From Nectonema munidae (lineage: Eukaryota > Nematomorpha > Nectonematoida > Nectonematidae): DNA of 64,000 nt. The notes beneath the pieces were generated by a model, which did not search any database, was not told the origin of the DNA, and saw only the letters and a list, made by a program, of their open reading frames with translations. Position 1 is the first letter of the stretch, and each line of letters begins with the position of its first letter. Positions 1 through 12,600 of this stretch are shown here, piece after piece. Location of the stretch: positions 434,001 through 498,000 of the forward strand of contig JAUIRK010001059.1 of assembly GCA_030549495.1 (NCBI GenBank), in the 5' to 3' direction. The translations under genes were made by a program, and so were the position numbers.

Positions 1-487
1 TGTCTTTATGTTGTCCTAGTGATACATGCGCTATCGCATTGATCATAAATAATTCAACATAATGCACTCCTCCGGTCAATTGACCGGTATGTTCTGATAT
101 ATTAGAAATATGGTCTTTCTAATGGTAATTGAATGTTTTCTTCTTTTGACAAATAGAAATTATTTAACTCACTTATCAGCCTTAACGTTATGCTTAGCCT
201 CAAAATGTCATATTTCGACATTTTCATTCAAAAAAGCCGTCTTCAATGATTCTAAAATAATCATTCTAAAGAATCACAAGTTTACTGTTTTTTGTTTTAA
301 TTTCAGATAATTTTGAAATAAAAACTTTTACTTATAAAAACTTTTAAATTATAAATTAAAATAAGCTATAGTTTTAAATATAATAATAATATTTTCCAAA
401 AAATTGCATATATCATAAGTTTTCTATCCTCCAAGCTTTGTTTACTATATTCGTAAGTTTTTTATAATGCGTTCATATTTATTTAAG

Positions 488-663
488 GTGACGATCCTAC
501 TTGCTGATTTGCACGCTTACCTCGACAACCTAAAGGCTCCTTGGGATTTATTGAATCATCGGACAACTTATTACAAACGCATCATCGAAGAAATGCTCCG
601 GTCTATAGGAGTGCCCCTCAGCAAGCTTACATTTGTGCAAGGAAGCGATTACCAACTCTCGAA
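488..663 (+). CDS. YARS1: YARS1 exon: catalytic-domain segment after the HIGH region
   Basis: Starts after a ...TTTAAG acceptor and ends before a GTATCT donor inside a Lys codon (S-AA|A in the next exon). It encodes [19 protein letters not shown] and on to SDYQLS, nearly identical in pattern to human TyrRS. The open frame extends upstream to 467, but those bases are intron. Confidence 0.93.
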
Positions 664-3600
664 GTATCTCATCTCGCACCTGACATGTGGCAATGTGGAC
701 TTTTGAGGGGACCATACAATACTGACTCGTTTCAAATTGATTTTATTTTTTGTTGAGTAGCGGATGAATTCACCTTTGCATGCAAACATGAGCACGCCAG
801 AGAAATTTTGAGAACGGCATGAAACACATAAACACATTAAAACCAGCAATTTTCCTCTACTATTAGTTTATTTGCATAGCATATCTCCAAACACATAAGC
901 AAGCGCTTGCCATCATCATCAATCCCATGACACAACATACCCTTTGTGTTGCCCTTTCGTACCTACCAAGCTAGTCTTTGGCGATCTCCGGAAAGACCCA
1001 GCAAGTGTGGTGGATCTACTTGCCAAATGGTGTGAACTTATATGGGGGGGGGGGGTGTTTGAAGAAGGCTTGAGATTATGCGGGATCGACAATAACATGG
1101 CTGTCACTTTTTTAAAAAGTCAAGGAAAGTCAGAGAAATTAAAAATGATCAGAGAAAGTCAGGGAATTTGCTATGTTAAGATTGCTTTCAAATATGATGC
1201 TTTTATTCTCAATGTCTACCGTATATTTTGCCTTATTGTGCTTAAAGACATGTGTTGTTACATTTGCTTTAGATAAAGGCAACATTAATCAAATTATTTG
1301 TGTTTATGGTGTTCGTGTGATTTAAATTTTTTCACATCAATATAATTGGGTGATTTTGCATTCATATAAAATAAAGAGATATCATGCTTAAAAGTTAATG
1401 CTGATATATTATGCTTTTAATAATTGATGAAATTATAAACACTTCACTTTTTGCATAAAATTATGTAATCTATTCTAAATAATTTTACTCAGTTTTATTA
1501 ATTTTCACAAATTTGTTTACTAAGTTGAGCAGTTTTTAAAAAATATTAGTCAACTTGGCATAACGATGATGATGAATCTCTAGTAGAGCAATATTTTAAT
1601 AAATTTTAGCTTAAAAATTTTATGAAAATAAACTTGAGGTATTATTTAGATGGAAGATGATTTTTGCAATATATAATGATGATCTTTTCATGCAAACTAT
1701 TGTATAAACTGTACCAAGATTCAAACTGGTCTGTGACTTTTGATCATCTTATTTTTATTTTCATATTTTCTTCAGATTAATGATTAATTTATAATACCTT
1801 TAATTGAAGAGATATCAGGCCTGAAGCTGAAACATTTTTAAATGAGTTGTGGCCAGATCCCAACATTGAGCTACAATTTTCAGCTTGGCCAACAAGGTAC
1901 CCTGGAAATAAAAAAGCAGCACACAAACTTTATCCCCAACTCCAATAAAACCACCAGTTGCAACTACCAGCATAGATGCTCTGAGCATTTGCAAAGAAGG
2001 CGTAACTAGACCGGAAATTCCTTGGTCTCTATTTGTCATACAATGCAATTTCTCTTTGAACTCATGCTGATCATACCCTTCTTACACTCTTGCTTGCTGT
2101 ATCTGCTATAGTGATTCTTATCACAATTTATTAATCCCGAAAAGCTTCCTAGACCTTTAACCTCACAGAGTATTACAAAGTTCGATCTAGAATTGTCAGA
2201 AATGCTATTGAAAATATGATATTATGTTTAGTTATTAATGATCTTGCTGCAATGTTTGAATCAAATTAAAAAAAACTTACATACAAAGAAAGAAGAGCAG
2301 AGACCTTGTTGCTTATTTTGTTATTAGGTTGCTTTAAATGTAGGGCCCTGGTCGTGTCTTTCTTTGCATGTATTTAAGGTCAGGGAATTCTATTTTCGAA
2401 ATAAAGTGGCACCCATGAACGACAACCCCAAGAGAAATCTGTTTAAAATGTATAAATAATTTAAAGCAAAAAGAATGGGGGATTACAAAACCTCAGTTTA
2501 CTGGTGTAAAAAGATATATAGTATACTTTTTGAGATAATATCTACTGCAGCTACTGATCGGATAATTGGTTATTGAACTTGTTTACTGCTCATCTTCTAT
2601 CTTCGTCACACATAAGATCCTTCCTTTACGTTTAGAGAATACACACTTGACATGTATCGCCTGATGACCAAGGCGACTGTGCACGACTCTATCAAGGCTG
2701 GATCTGAGGTTGTGAAGCAGGTGCAGAATCCTTTGATGAGTGGGCTTATGTATCCCGGATTGCAGGTTTCTCTTTTTAAGTCCTTTCTTTTGAATGCATT
2801 TCAGCCTCCACTTCCAGCATATTTATATTCAAGGGGCGTATATGGCTGAACTTAGCGTAGAAAGGGGGCGAATTTTTCTATCAATCTATTAATTCTTTAT
2901 TTAAGTTTACCCCTTTTCAAATTTATCAAAATTTATTTTTGATTTAAATTTGGATTTACAAAATTAAAATAATTTATAAAACAGCCCAAAAATTAATATT
3001 AAAGGATTGGACTTGTTTCTTCTAAACACAATGAAAGTAAAGTAACTTGAAATAAAGTATTAAAGCCGTGCAAAATTTTTTTTAAATAAAAAATTCTTTA
3101 TAATTATATACTATCTTTTATTAATCTTGATTTCATTTTGAAAATAAATGCAAAAACTAAATCTGTGCTAAAAAAATTTAAAGCTTGTTAAAATCAGTGT
3201 TCCAAGAAATGAAAGTCACTTGGTTTGAATATTTACATTAAAAAGAAAGTAGACTGACTATTAGTCTTAAAATTTTCCGTCCTCAAAGTCCTAAATTTAA
3301 GACAAACTACTTTCCGTTCCTAGATAGACATGCTCTATGACATTATAATTGAAAGCTAACATTCATAGTCATTTTTTATAAATCTTATTCCAGTATTATT
3401 AAAGATTATAAAACAAAAATGCCTATTTAATGTTAATTCTTCTATTTCAACACACGTTTACCGAGTATAAAAGCAAAGTTTTTATTATTTTGCTGTATAA
3501 AATTTCGGAAAGGACCTTTATCTAATTCATATGTGGAAATGCGCTTTATAGTATTAAATATTCGGTTAAATCAACTTGCCTTATTTGTTTTAAAGGCTTT

Positions 3601-6600
3601 AGATGAAGAATATCTTGGAGTCGATGCTCAATTCGGAGGTGTTGATCAACGCAAAATTTTTACCTTTGCTGAAAAAGTAATTTCCTGTGCTTTTTCTGCT
3701 TAAGAATTTACTATTACTTTTATATTCCTAGTATTTGCCTCATTTGGGATACAAAAAGCGAATTCATTTGATGAACCCAATGGGTAACTTCTTTCAAATT
3801 TTCATTCCTATATGTTTACTCTCTTAAAACAAACTTTATTCAATTGGTGTGCATTCTGCATTTTAAAGCTACTAAAACGATTTATATTTCAGGCTGAGAA
3901 GATTTTGTCTCTTAAGCTCCAAAATTTATTTTATTATCCACAATATGAAAACATTATCTTTTCCTAATCCCCATCCCTATGCGACAACAAGGAAATAAAA
4001 ATGATTAGCGCCTAAGAGATCTCACCGTTATAAGAATAGTTAGAAAATTATCTTGGAATATGAGATAATTTGGTATTTTAAGAGTTAGAGTCGGACACTT
4101 TATTTCAAACTTCCATTCCTATCATAGCTTATTCTGACTTCTGATTCTTCAAACCCCGTTTCCTTTCAATTCCAAAAAATTGACTTATAAATTAGGATTG
4201 TCTTGTAAAATAAAAGTTTTTGAAGTACGCTTAAAAAAGGCAAAAGCATAGATCTTAAAAAGTTTTTCCACTTAAATAATTTGACTTTATGCCAAATGGT
4301 CTTGAAAACCCATCATTATAGAGATTCAATACTTGCTCCGCATGCAAGTAAAGAGTTAGGATCCGCAACTCCAAAGTTTCCTTTGTCCTCAAAATATTTT
4401 CTGTGGGCGCGCACACCCCTTTAGGCCTGTTTATCCCAGGATGCAGCCTATGCACATATTCTAGCTAATCATGTGTCTAAGGGTTATATCAAATGTCATT
4501 CCAGTCAGTGTATTCGTTAATTTTGATACCACAAATTTTTGAATGTAGGTTCTATAAATTTTTAAAAGCTATTGTTGTTTCTTGTATTTTTCCTAGTAGC
4601 ATTGAGGACATATTTGTAGTGTTGCATTTAGTAACCGCTATTACACTAGTTAAGTCTAATTAGCGAATGTATTAACATTTACTGAATAGATGCAATATGT
4701 AACTATTAATATTTATGCACACTTAACCAAATCGTTCATTTGGTTTTACCTATATTTCTTATTCTCAATATGTCATTTATCCTCGCCTGTTTTTATCAGA
4801 TAGGATATTTTTACTTAGTGTGATTTTGTACTCATTCGTCCTTAAGTGCCTGGTTTGACTGGTGGAAAAATGAGTGCTTCAGAAGAAGATTCCAAAATTG
4901 ATTTGTTGGACACACCTGAATCAATAAAGTTGAAGATAAAACGCGCCTTTTGTGAGCCAGGGAACATTATACAAAATGGCTTATTGTCATTCATTAAACA
5001 TGTTCTGCTTCCAGCCAATCCAAAACATTGTAAGTCTGCGTAAAACATTTCTCTTTATTATGATTGTTAAACCTTTTTTATTTACTTGTTATTTTCTCAG
5101 CAATTTTGATGGAAAGAACTGAACAGAATGGCGGCAATATTCTATACGAATCTTTTGACCCGATTGAAATAGATTTTGCAGAACAGGTCATTTCATTTTT
5201 TTCTGCTTCATAAATTTTATATCTTCAAAACAATATAAATTTACAACTGACGTCTCTGATTTTTTTTAATAGAATAAGTCTGTATCTCATTTTTATATTA
5301 TGTTTCTTGCAATATACCAAATGAATCAATATATCATTTAAAGCTCAATATATTTCTTTTATTTTCTAAAATTTTTGTATTAAAAAATTTAGATAATGCG
5401 TAATTTACCCATTTAAGGCCAAGCAAAGCAGACGATATCTAAAAAACGCAGACGATTTATATTCAAAGTCATTGAAAAAAGCAGACGAAGATGAAATTAC
5501 TTATGTTCCAAAATAGGAACATTGGTCTTAAATCGGTTAATATTCATAAGAGTTTAGGCTTGCTTCTTTTTTTGTCTCGATGACATGCAATTTTTTCTTG
5601 CATTTTTCCAACAAATATAATATATTAAGGTTTCGTTGCTATCTTTCTTAAAATGTTTGCTTAATTTGACATTTTTTGGCATAATATTTCGAATGAAAAT
5701 TATATATTCTGTACTGATGAGATTTATGTCACCCTTGACATTTTCCTACCTGCCCATTTCTTAAACTTTTTTGAAATCGGAAGAAAAAACACACTTTTTC
5801 AAATCTAAACTATTATTTTTATTATTTAGTTAACCTTTAAATGCTAACTTTATTTTTGAAAGAAGTTTAATTAAATTTTCTTTATTACAGGTACCAACAT
5901 GAGGTTTTTGAAGATACTTTAGCATTAAATAAATCCAAGAAAATATTCCAGCTTTTCAAAATTTTATCCAAGAAATAAAGTGCTAAGTTCTCTAAGTGTC
6001 TGTTAAAATGTAAATACAAGCATATACGATTTCGAGAAAACCATTTTTTAAAATCCTATCTTAATAATGCTGAGTGGGGGTAAGGGAGAATTTATCTCAT
6101 TTCTTTGAACTGTGGTACAGGAGAATTTAACGTGTGGAAACACTTGTTAAACTGAGGAAGTTACATAGCTGTAAAATTTTGCAAAAAAGAAAGTGAACTC
6201 GATGTGTCTGGCTTAGTATCTAAGTAAAAGTTAAAAATTGATTTTTCTAACTTTATTTTGGTGATAGTTTTAAATAAAATTAATATTTAGTTAGCTTTAT
6301 TACAAATATGAAGAGAGGAAGGCCAAAGAAGACGTGGGAGGGAATCGTGAAAGAAGACATGAAGAAGAGAGACCTCAAGATTGAAGAATCACAGATAAGA
6401 AAAGGCTGGAGACTTCGCTTTAGACAACTGGTCGACACTGGCTAGTTGGGGTGAAGTCCAAGCTCTCATATATGCAAATGGAAGATAATAATGATGATAT
6501 TAAATAAATAAATAAATGAAAACATCTTATATTAGTAATAAAAATGCCTATATTAGTAATCTGACATTTTTAACCGAAAGCTCGGGGATGTTTATTGGTC

Positions 6601-9600
6601 TATAATTAATAAATTATTCATTTGACAAAATACGCCTTAGATGAAAATTCCATTCAACCAAATTTAACTTGTGTATACATGATATCTTTTTCAGAAATTG
6701 CATCCCTTGGACTTGAAAGCAGCAGTAGTTAAAAGTATAAATGAATTGATTGAACCGATTCGAACAGCTTTCAGAAGCGAAGAAATGCAACTACTTACAA
6801 AAAGAGCCTACCCTCATCTTCTACCCCCCTCCACTAAACTTATAAGTATGTTTCATCTATGTATCTTTTCTTTTCCATTTTTTGATTTTTCTTAGATGGA
6901 GAATCCTCAGAATTTTCACCTTCGTCTCTAGATATCAGAGTTGGCAAAGTTTTGTCTGCTGAGCGAGTAACATTGATATATTTGATGATAATAATCTAGG
7001 TTTTCAACCCCTCTATACGAGTTTAATAAACAGAATGAAAAAACGACTTTTTAACTTTAAGCATAAGGTTAAATGCCCTAACACATGCGTAGCTTATCTC
7101 GTCTCTGAGACGAATTATAATATAATATATACTAAAGATAAAAGCAAGACCATTTTCTTCTATTTAGCCATCATAATATTTTCCTGCATTATTTATTTTT
7201 TGTATTCTCTAGCTTGGTGAAAAATTATACAATTGTAGTGTTGATGTTGGAGAAGAAAATTCTAGGAAGGTAATAGCCGGGCTAGCAAATCACATTTCTT
7301 TAGAGGATCTGATTGGAAGGTATGGCATAACCAATTTTTCAAAACTTACTTTATAAGTAGAAAACTGAAGCATTTAACATATGTTGACTTACAAAAATGT
7401 GAATCGTCTGCGTTTATTAATGCTTTTTAATACAAATTTGTTTTTATATCCTCTGATTATTCTGATCGTTACGGATTAATGAAAATATATACATGTTTTA
7501 TCATTTATAGAAATAATCACTTCATGTTTCTCAAGAAAGCATTTGGCAATATTTCGAAAAGAACAACATACTGTTTTATATTTTTTAGAAGCTTTTGTCC
7601 TTTAACAACCTTAGTGTTTGCAGACCAACATATATGGCTTTTGTAGTTCTAGCATTGCTATTTTTAAAAAAGGTCTTTTTAAAGTCCTAATTTCACGTGA
7701 CTTTCGTGTGAGCTTCACAGTGACTGAAGAATTATAATGGATGGCACAAGTGGGGCTATTTTCAAATTGAAAATATTGTTAAATTCTGCCTATATTTCCT
7801 TGCATTTAGTCTAGTCCGAGAGACTTTGTAGAGGCTCTTTTTGCACGTATATCGCAAAAACAATGACGTGACAAAACTTTGTGTATCCAATTGACATTAC
7901 AATAAATTTTAGCCTCTCATAAATTACCACTGATTTCTTTTGTATGCTTCTCTTAATACCATGAAATGCGCAACAGGTTAATGATTCCCATTTTGAAGTA
8001 ATACAGCCCTTTCGCTGTACTTTGAAGGATCAATAAAAAGGCGCGATTCTGAAGGATCCTTTTCTAATTCAAAAATGTAATATGCTATCGATGCTATAAC
8101 AAAAAGAGACATCATACTTCATTTAAAAAGAGTAAATTTTGTAAGTTTACGTTATCGACCAGAATAATCAGACGATATCTAATGTAAAGCAGAAGAGTTG
8201 TATTAAAAAGCACTAATAAACGCAGACGATTTTATTTTTGTAAAGTCGACTGTGATCGATAACCGGTTTAAATGAAATTTTAACACTCTTTTCAAGTCTG
8301 TTTTACTCTTAAGTTTTGATGCCAGGATTTCACTCTCTTCTTTATTCAACTTAGGGTCTGCTTTTAAATCTGTTAAGTCATTCTTAGTAAGAAGTTTCTA
8401 CTTACTAGTTTTCTACTTTTAGTAGAAGAATTCTGATGTTGATGCAATGAATTTCAGATCTTTGTTCGTAGTGATGTTTCCATTTTTGTTGTCGTAAGCT
8501 TTTGAATCACATTAGATTCACTGGTCTACAGAATTTTTTTTTTCTTGCATAAAGTTTTTGAACTAAATTTGATTAATTCTACAATCCTGAATTTAAATAT
8601 GATTTTCAATTTGCTCTATCACATAAGGTTTTCACACTATTTTGATTTCGATGAAGTTTGGAAATTTTTTGCAAATTCTGCATTTACAAAATGAAATATT
8701 TATGCATATTCTTAAAATTATTTTTTGTGTTATAAAATTTTTTGCATTTTTAGAATCTATTTTAGATTTTAATTAATAAATTTATCTTCTAAAAGATAGA
8801 AGTGCCTTAACGATCGAGATACATTTCGCTGCGTTTGTGGCAACTTTACTTTAAAATGTAAACGGCGTAATATTACTGATTTTGTAAAAAGAGTGTACCT
8901 TGCTTACTTCTAACAACACTGGGAGGCAGGACAAAAGTTGGCCTCCTCACAAAGTCTGTAAAACTTTCTTAAAACTTACTCTATTTTTAATCTCCAAATC
9001 TTTTTCTTCTAAAAATTCTCAACGGCTATTTTAAAGATTTGCAAGGCATTGCGATTGAATTTCCCAAGAGCATTTTATCAGTATAAAAAGGAATTGCCTA
9101 ATTTTCTCTTCATTGAATTTTTGCAACACGAAAACTGTAATGACGATTGTCCAAGGGTATGTTAGATCTGAAATTATTTAAAATTTAGGGGTGCGGGGAT
9201 ACATAAATGATTAAGATAATGGTTAATGAACATAGAGGTTGTTCGATAGGGTTACCATACGAAATTATTGGGTAGGGGGAAATTTAATTATGTGACAAAA
9301 ATTACGTAGTGATACAGATTTCATGCTTTGTATTTTTTTAATTTTTTGAAAAAGATAGGGGATTAGAAAGGGCGGACGGGTAAATCTTCTTACTCATGCG
9401 TAATTTAAGGGAGGGAGGGTATATTAATATTTCCAAAATTTTGCGTTACTTAATATGCCCTAATTCACTCTTCTTTCAATTTTCACTCTGCTATCTCTTG
9501 GAAAGTTGTTACCTAGTTGTTTTCATTGTAATGTTTGAGACTACATTCAAATAAAAATTTGTTGTCTTCTACTCCTGATATGTCAAAACAGTGAATACTC

Positions 9601-12600
9601 TTTTTTTCAAATAAATATAGGCAAGTCAAAAATGGCTTTCCTGATATTTTCTGAGGCTTTTTAATGAATTTTTGCATTATAGTTTAAAAGCGACATTTTG
9701 TCTGATTCCTTTCTTTCTCACAAAATTTTATTGTCTTTGCCATTAAAGTAATAAAAATATCTTGATTCTTTAAATCTCCTCTTTTTCCCATTATTATTAT
9801 TTTTATTATTCAATTATAAGTCTTGCTTTCCAATTTTTATTGGTGATATATAATTTTACATTCATTAAAATTTTATTTTTTATACTGATTATACTTCTTT
9901 TTTACTTTTATTTTATACTGATATTTTTTAGTCTGATCTTCATAAATTATTTTAATGGAGCCGAAGTGGAATTGTATCCGTTGCTATAAAATTTAGGCCC
10001 CGTTTTCAGCCCTGCTCTTGTCTGAGCTGTCCCGGCGTCATTAATCAACCTTATTTTTGTTGGAATAAAATTTATATTTTCAGTTTAGTCGTAGTTCTTT
10101 GTAATTTGAAGCCAGCTAAACTCAAAGGCGTCTTATCGAATGGATTGATCTTGCATGCATCTTCCAGGTTGTTTTTATATCTATTAAATATTTTATTGTT
10201 TCATCCTCATTTTTACTTCTTCTAACTGTTCCATTTTTATGCTTCACCCCAAAGGATATTTTTAAAAAAATTATTTTTTTTTAAAAAGTGGGGGGGGGGG
10301 GAGTGGGGGGGTTGATGTGGGGTTTAAATCTAAGGCTTGGGGTTTCCCTCACCCCCCTTTCCTATCTTTAAAAAAGGGGGAATTTTTCTTTTAAAAAAAA
10401 ACCATTTTATATTCATTTTAAAAAATTTTGTTGGAAAAAAAAAAAAAAGAAAAAAAAAAAAAAGCCCCACTTAAAATTTAAAATTTATTTGTTTTTATTA
10501 AATATTGGACATATGACATCCCTTCTCAAAATTTGAGATTATTTTATTTAACAGAAGTTGTAAACGTTTAATTGATCATATCTATAAAATGTATATATTT
10601 CTTTAGAAATTCTAGGATTCGTTTTAATTGAAGGATTCAAGAATAATATCTCTCCATGCTATTTTAACGCTATATGAGGCAGGAAAACATTATTATAAGT
10701 ATTGTACTTTATCCAAAATATATATATATAAACTACCAATTCAGGTAGATCGAATTGATTGGTTTATATATTTTCACAAAATTATACTTAGCTTTCTCGA
10801 AATATCAGTCAATATTGACAGAAGCTGTCATTGTAAGTAGCATAATTTTTTTATGAAAATTTTAATGATGTGAACTACCATTTCTGGCACTCTGAATTGA
10901 TTGGTATTGTTATTAATTTTTCACAAATACATCCAACTTGTCAATAAATACATCTAACTTGTCTAAATATTATTATAAGAATATTATGTCTTCTTTTTTC
11001 TATACCTAATCTCTTGATAACATCGTTTAGATATACCAATTTTTTGAGAATTTTTATGCATCTTAGTGAAAAGTCAGTAATCTAAAAAATATTTTTAAAT
11101 TTGGGATAAATATGAAGTTCTGTGTTAAAGCACTAACATAAGTGTATGTAAACTTAATTAAATCTAAAATTCTATTTCATCAATCCTTTTTTATTAATTA
11201 GATAAAGAGTTAGAATAGAAAGATGTGCTAAATTTGTATGCAAATCGTCGATGTAACGTTACATGTAAAAGTAAAGCTTAAGTAGATCTAAGAAGCGAGG
11301 ATTACGTTGATTTTAACTCTAACTAATGTTTTTACTGTTTTCTCCTTCACCACTTCACTAATAATGCTATCATAATAACATTCATCTAAGTTATTAGTTT
11401 ATCTTTGGAACAATTTAAAGTGCGACTTTTCTGTGCGAAGTCTTATAAAAACAGAAAAATTGAGGCTCTGTGCTTTGTCAGGAGTAAATAGGAGCGAAAT
11501 TACGTTTATAGCTAACAAAACTTTCTTCAATAGTTATTTTTTGTTGTATGAAAAAGATAGTTTTTCAAATAAAACTGTCATTTATAAATATTGTCTAGAC
11601 TCTATAATTTGGGTTTATTGTATCGATCATAGCATGACAATTATTCTAAAAATCGAAGACATTTAATACTTTTGTGCACATTTACAAATGTTTAACAGTT
11701 CCTGAAATAGTGTAAATAATAATCAACATGCATTTTTGAATGGAATATTTTTTAATGCTTATAGTAGTGTTTTGACGGGTCCTGTCAATTTTAATTTATA
11801 AATTCGAAACACGCGTTCTCTTTAAAACCTCTGCGCGATCATTTAGAAAAATAAGGCCCATTTTAAGAGGACTGCCCGGAAACAATTGAGTCAACGTGGT
11901 GATATGTGTTGATTTTTATATTCATTGCTAAAGAGATTAAATAAAATTTTACATTCTCCAACTAAATTTTATCATATTTGTACTTATTTGCATTAATTTT
12001 TTTGCAAATATCTAAATTCGAAATTCTTTATTAATCGCATATAAAATTAAAACATACTTTGCTCACAAAAGTGGTTAAATTGCTCGTTTAAATTACCACT
12101 CCATTAGCAGCTTTATAACGTTCGTTTATAACTTCATTTATTCTTTGCCCTTTTGACCAATGAATGCCACTTGTCGTTTGGGCGGAGTAATTGAGTTTGT
12201 CTTTTCTATTTAATTTTTTTAGTTGTGGGAATGAGGTGGAATTATTGAAGCCGGCTTCAAACTCTACTCCTGGAGACAAAGTTTTTCTTGAGGGAGAAAT
12301 TAATGGCACTCCCGAAATTGAGTTAAAGCCGAAGAAAAAGGTTTGGGAGAAGATTCAAGTTAGTTTACTTCTTCACATCATTTTGTATCCATTTTATTGT
12401 ATAATAAAATTTCTAAGAATATGCGCGTTTAGGGTTAGCAAAATTCTCTGTTTTAAGGTTTAAAATGCGTGTGTCACTTGGGAAGTTTTTTGTGTTTGAC
12501 AATTTTTTATTGTTCCTTCTGTGGGTGTATCGTAACAAAGAATTATCGAGTTCCAATTTGCGGGTTACTCTTGCTACCAAAATAAAAGATCAAGACTAGT

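Noticed and set aside
664-706. Continuation of the first YARS1 exon frame to the stop at 706
   Set aside because: The residues do not match TyrRS, and a GTATCT donor at 664 restores the family sequence at 2636.
1815-2048. 77-codon minus-strand frame in a YARS1 intron as a host gene
   Set aside because: No recognised homology and no splice context. More likely a repeat remnant.
6967-7034. Extra YARS1 mini-exon near 7000 encoding a VFNPSI-like string
   Set aside because: The preceding intron would be only about 33 nt and phase already fits a direct 6966/7213 join.
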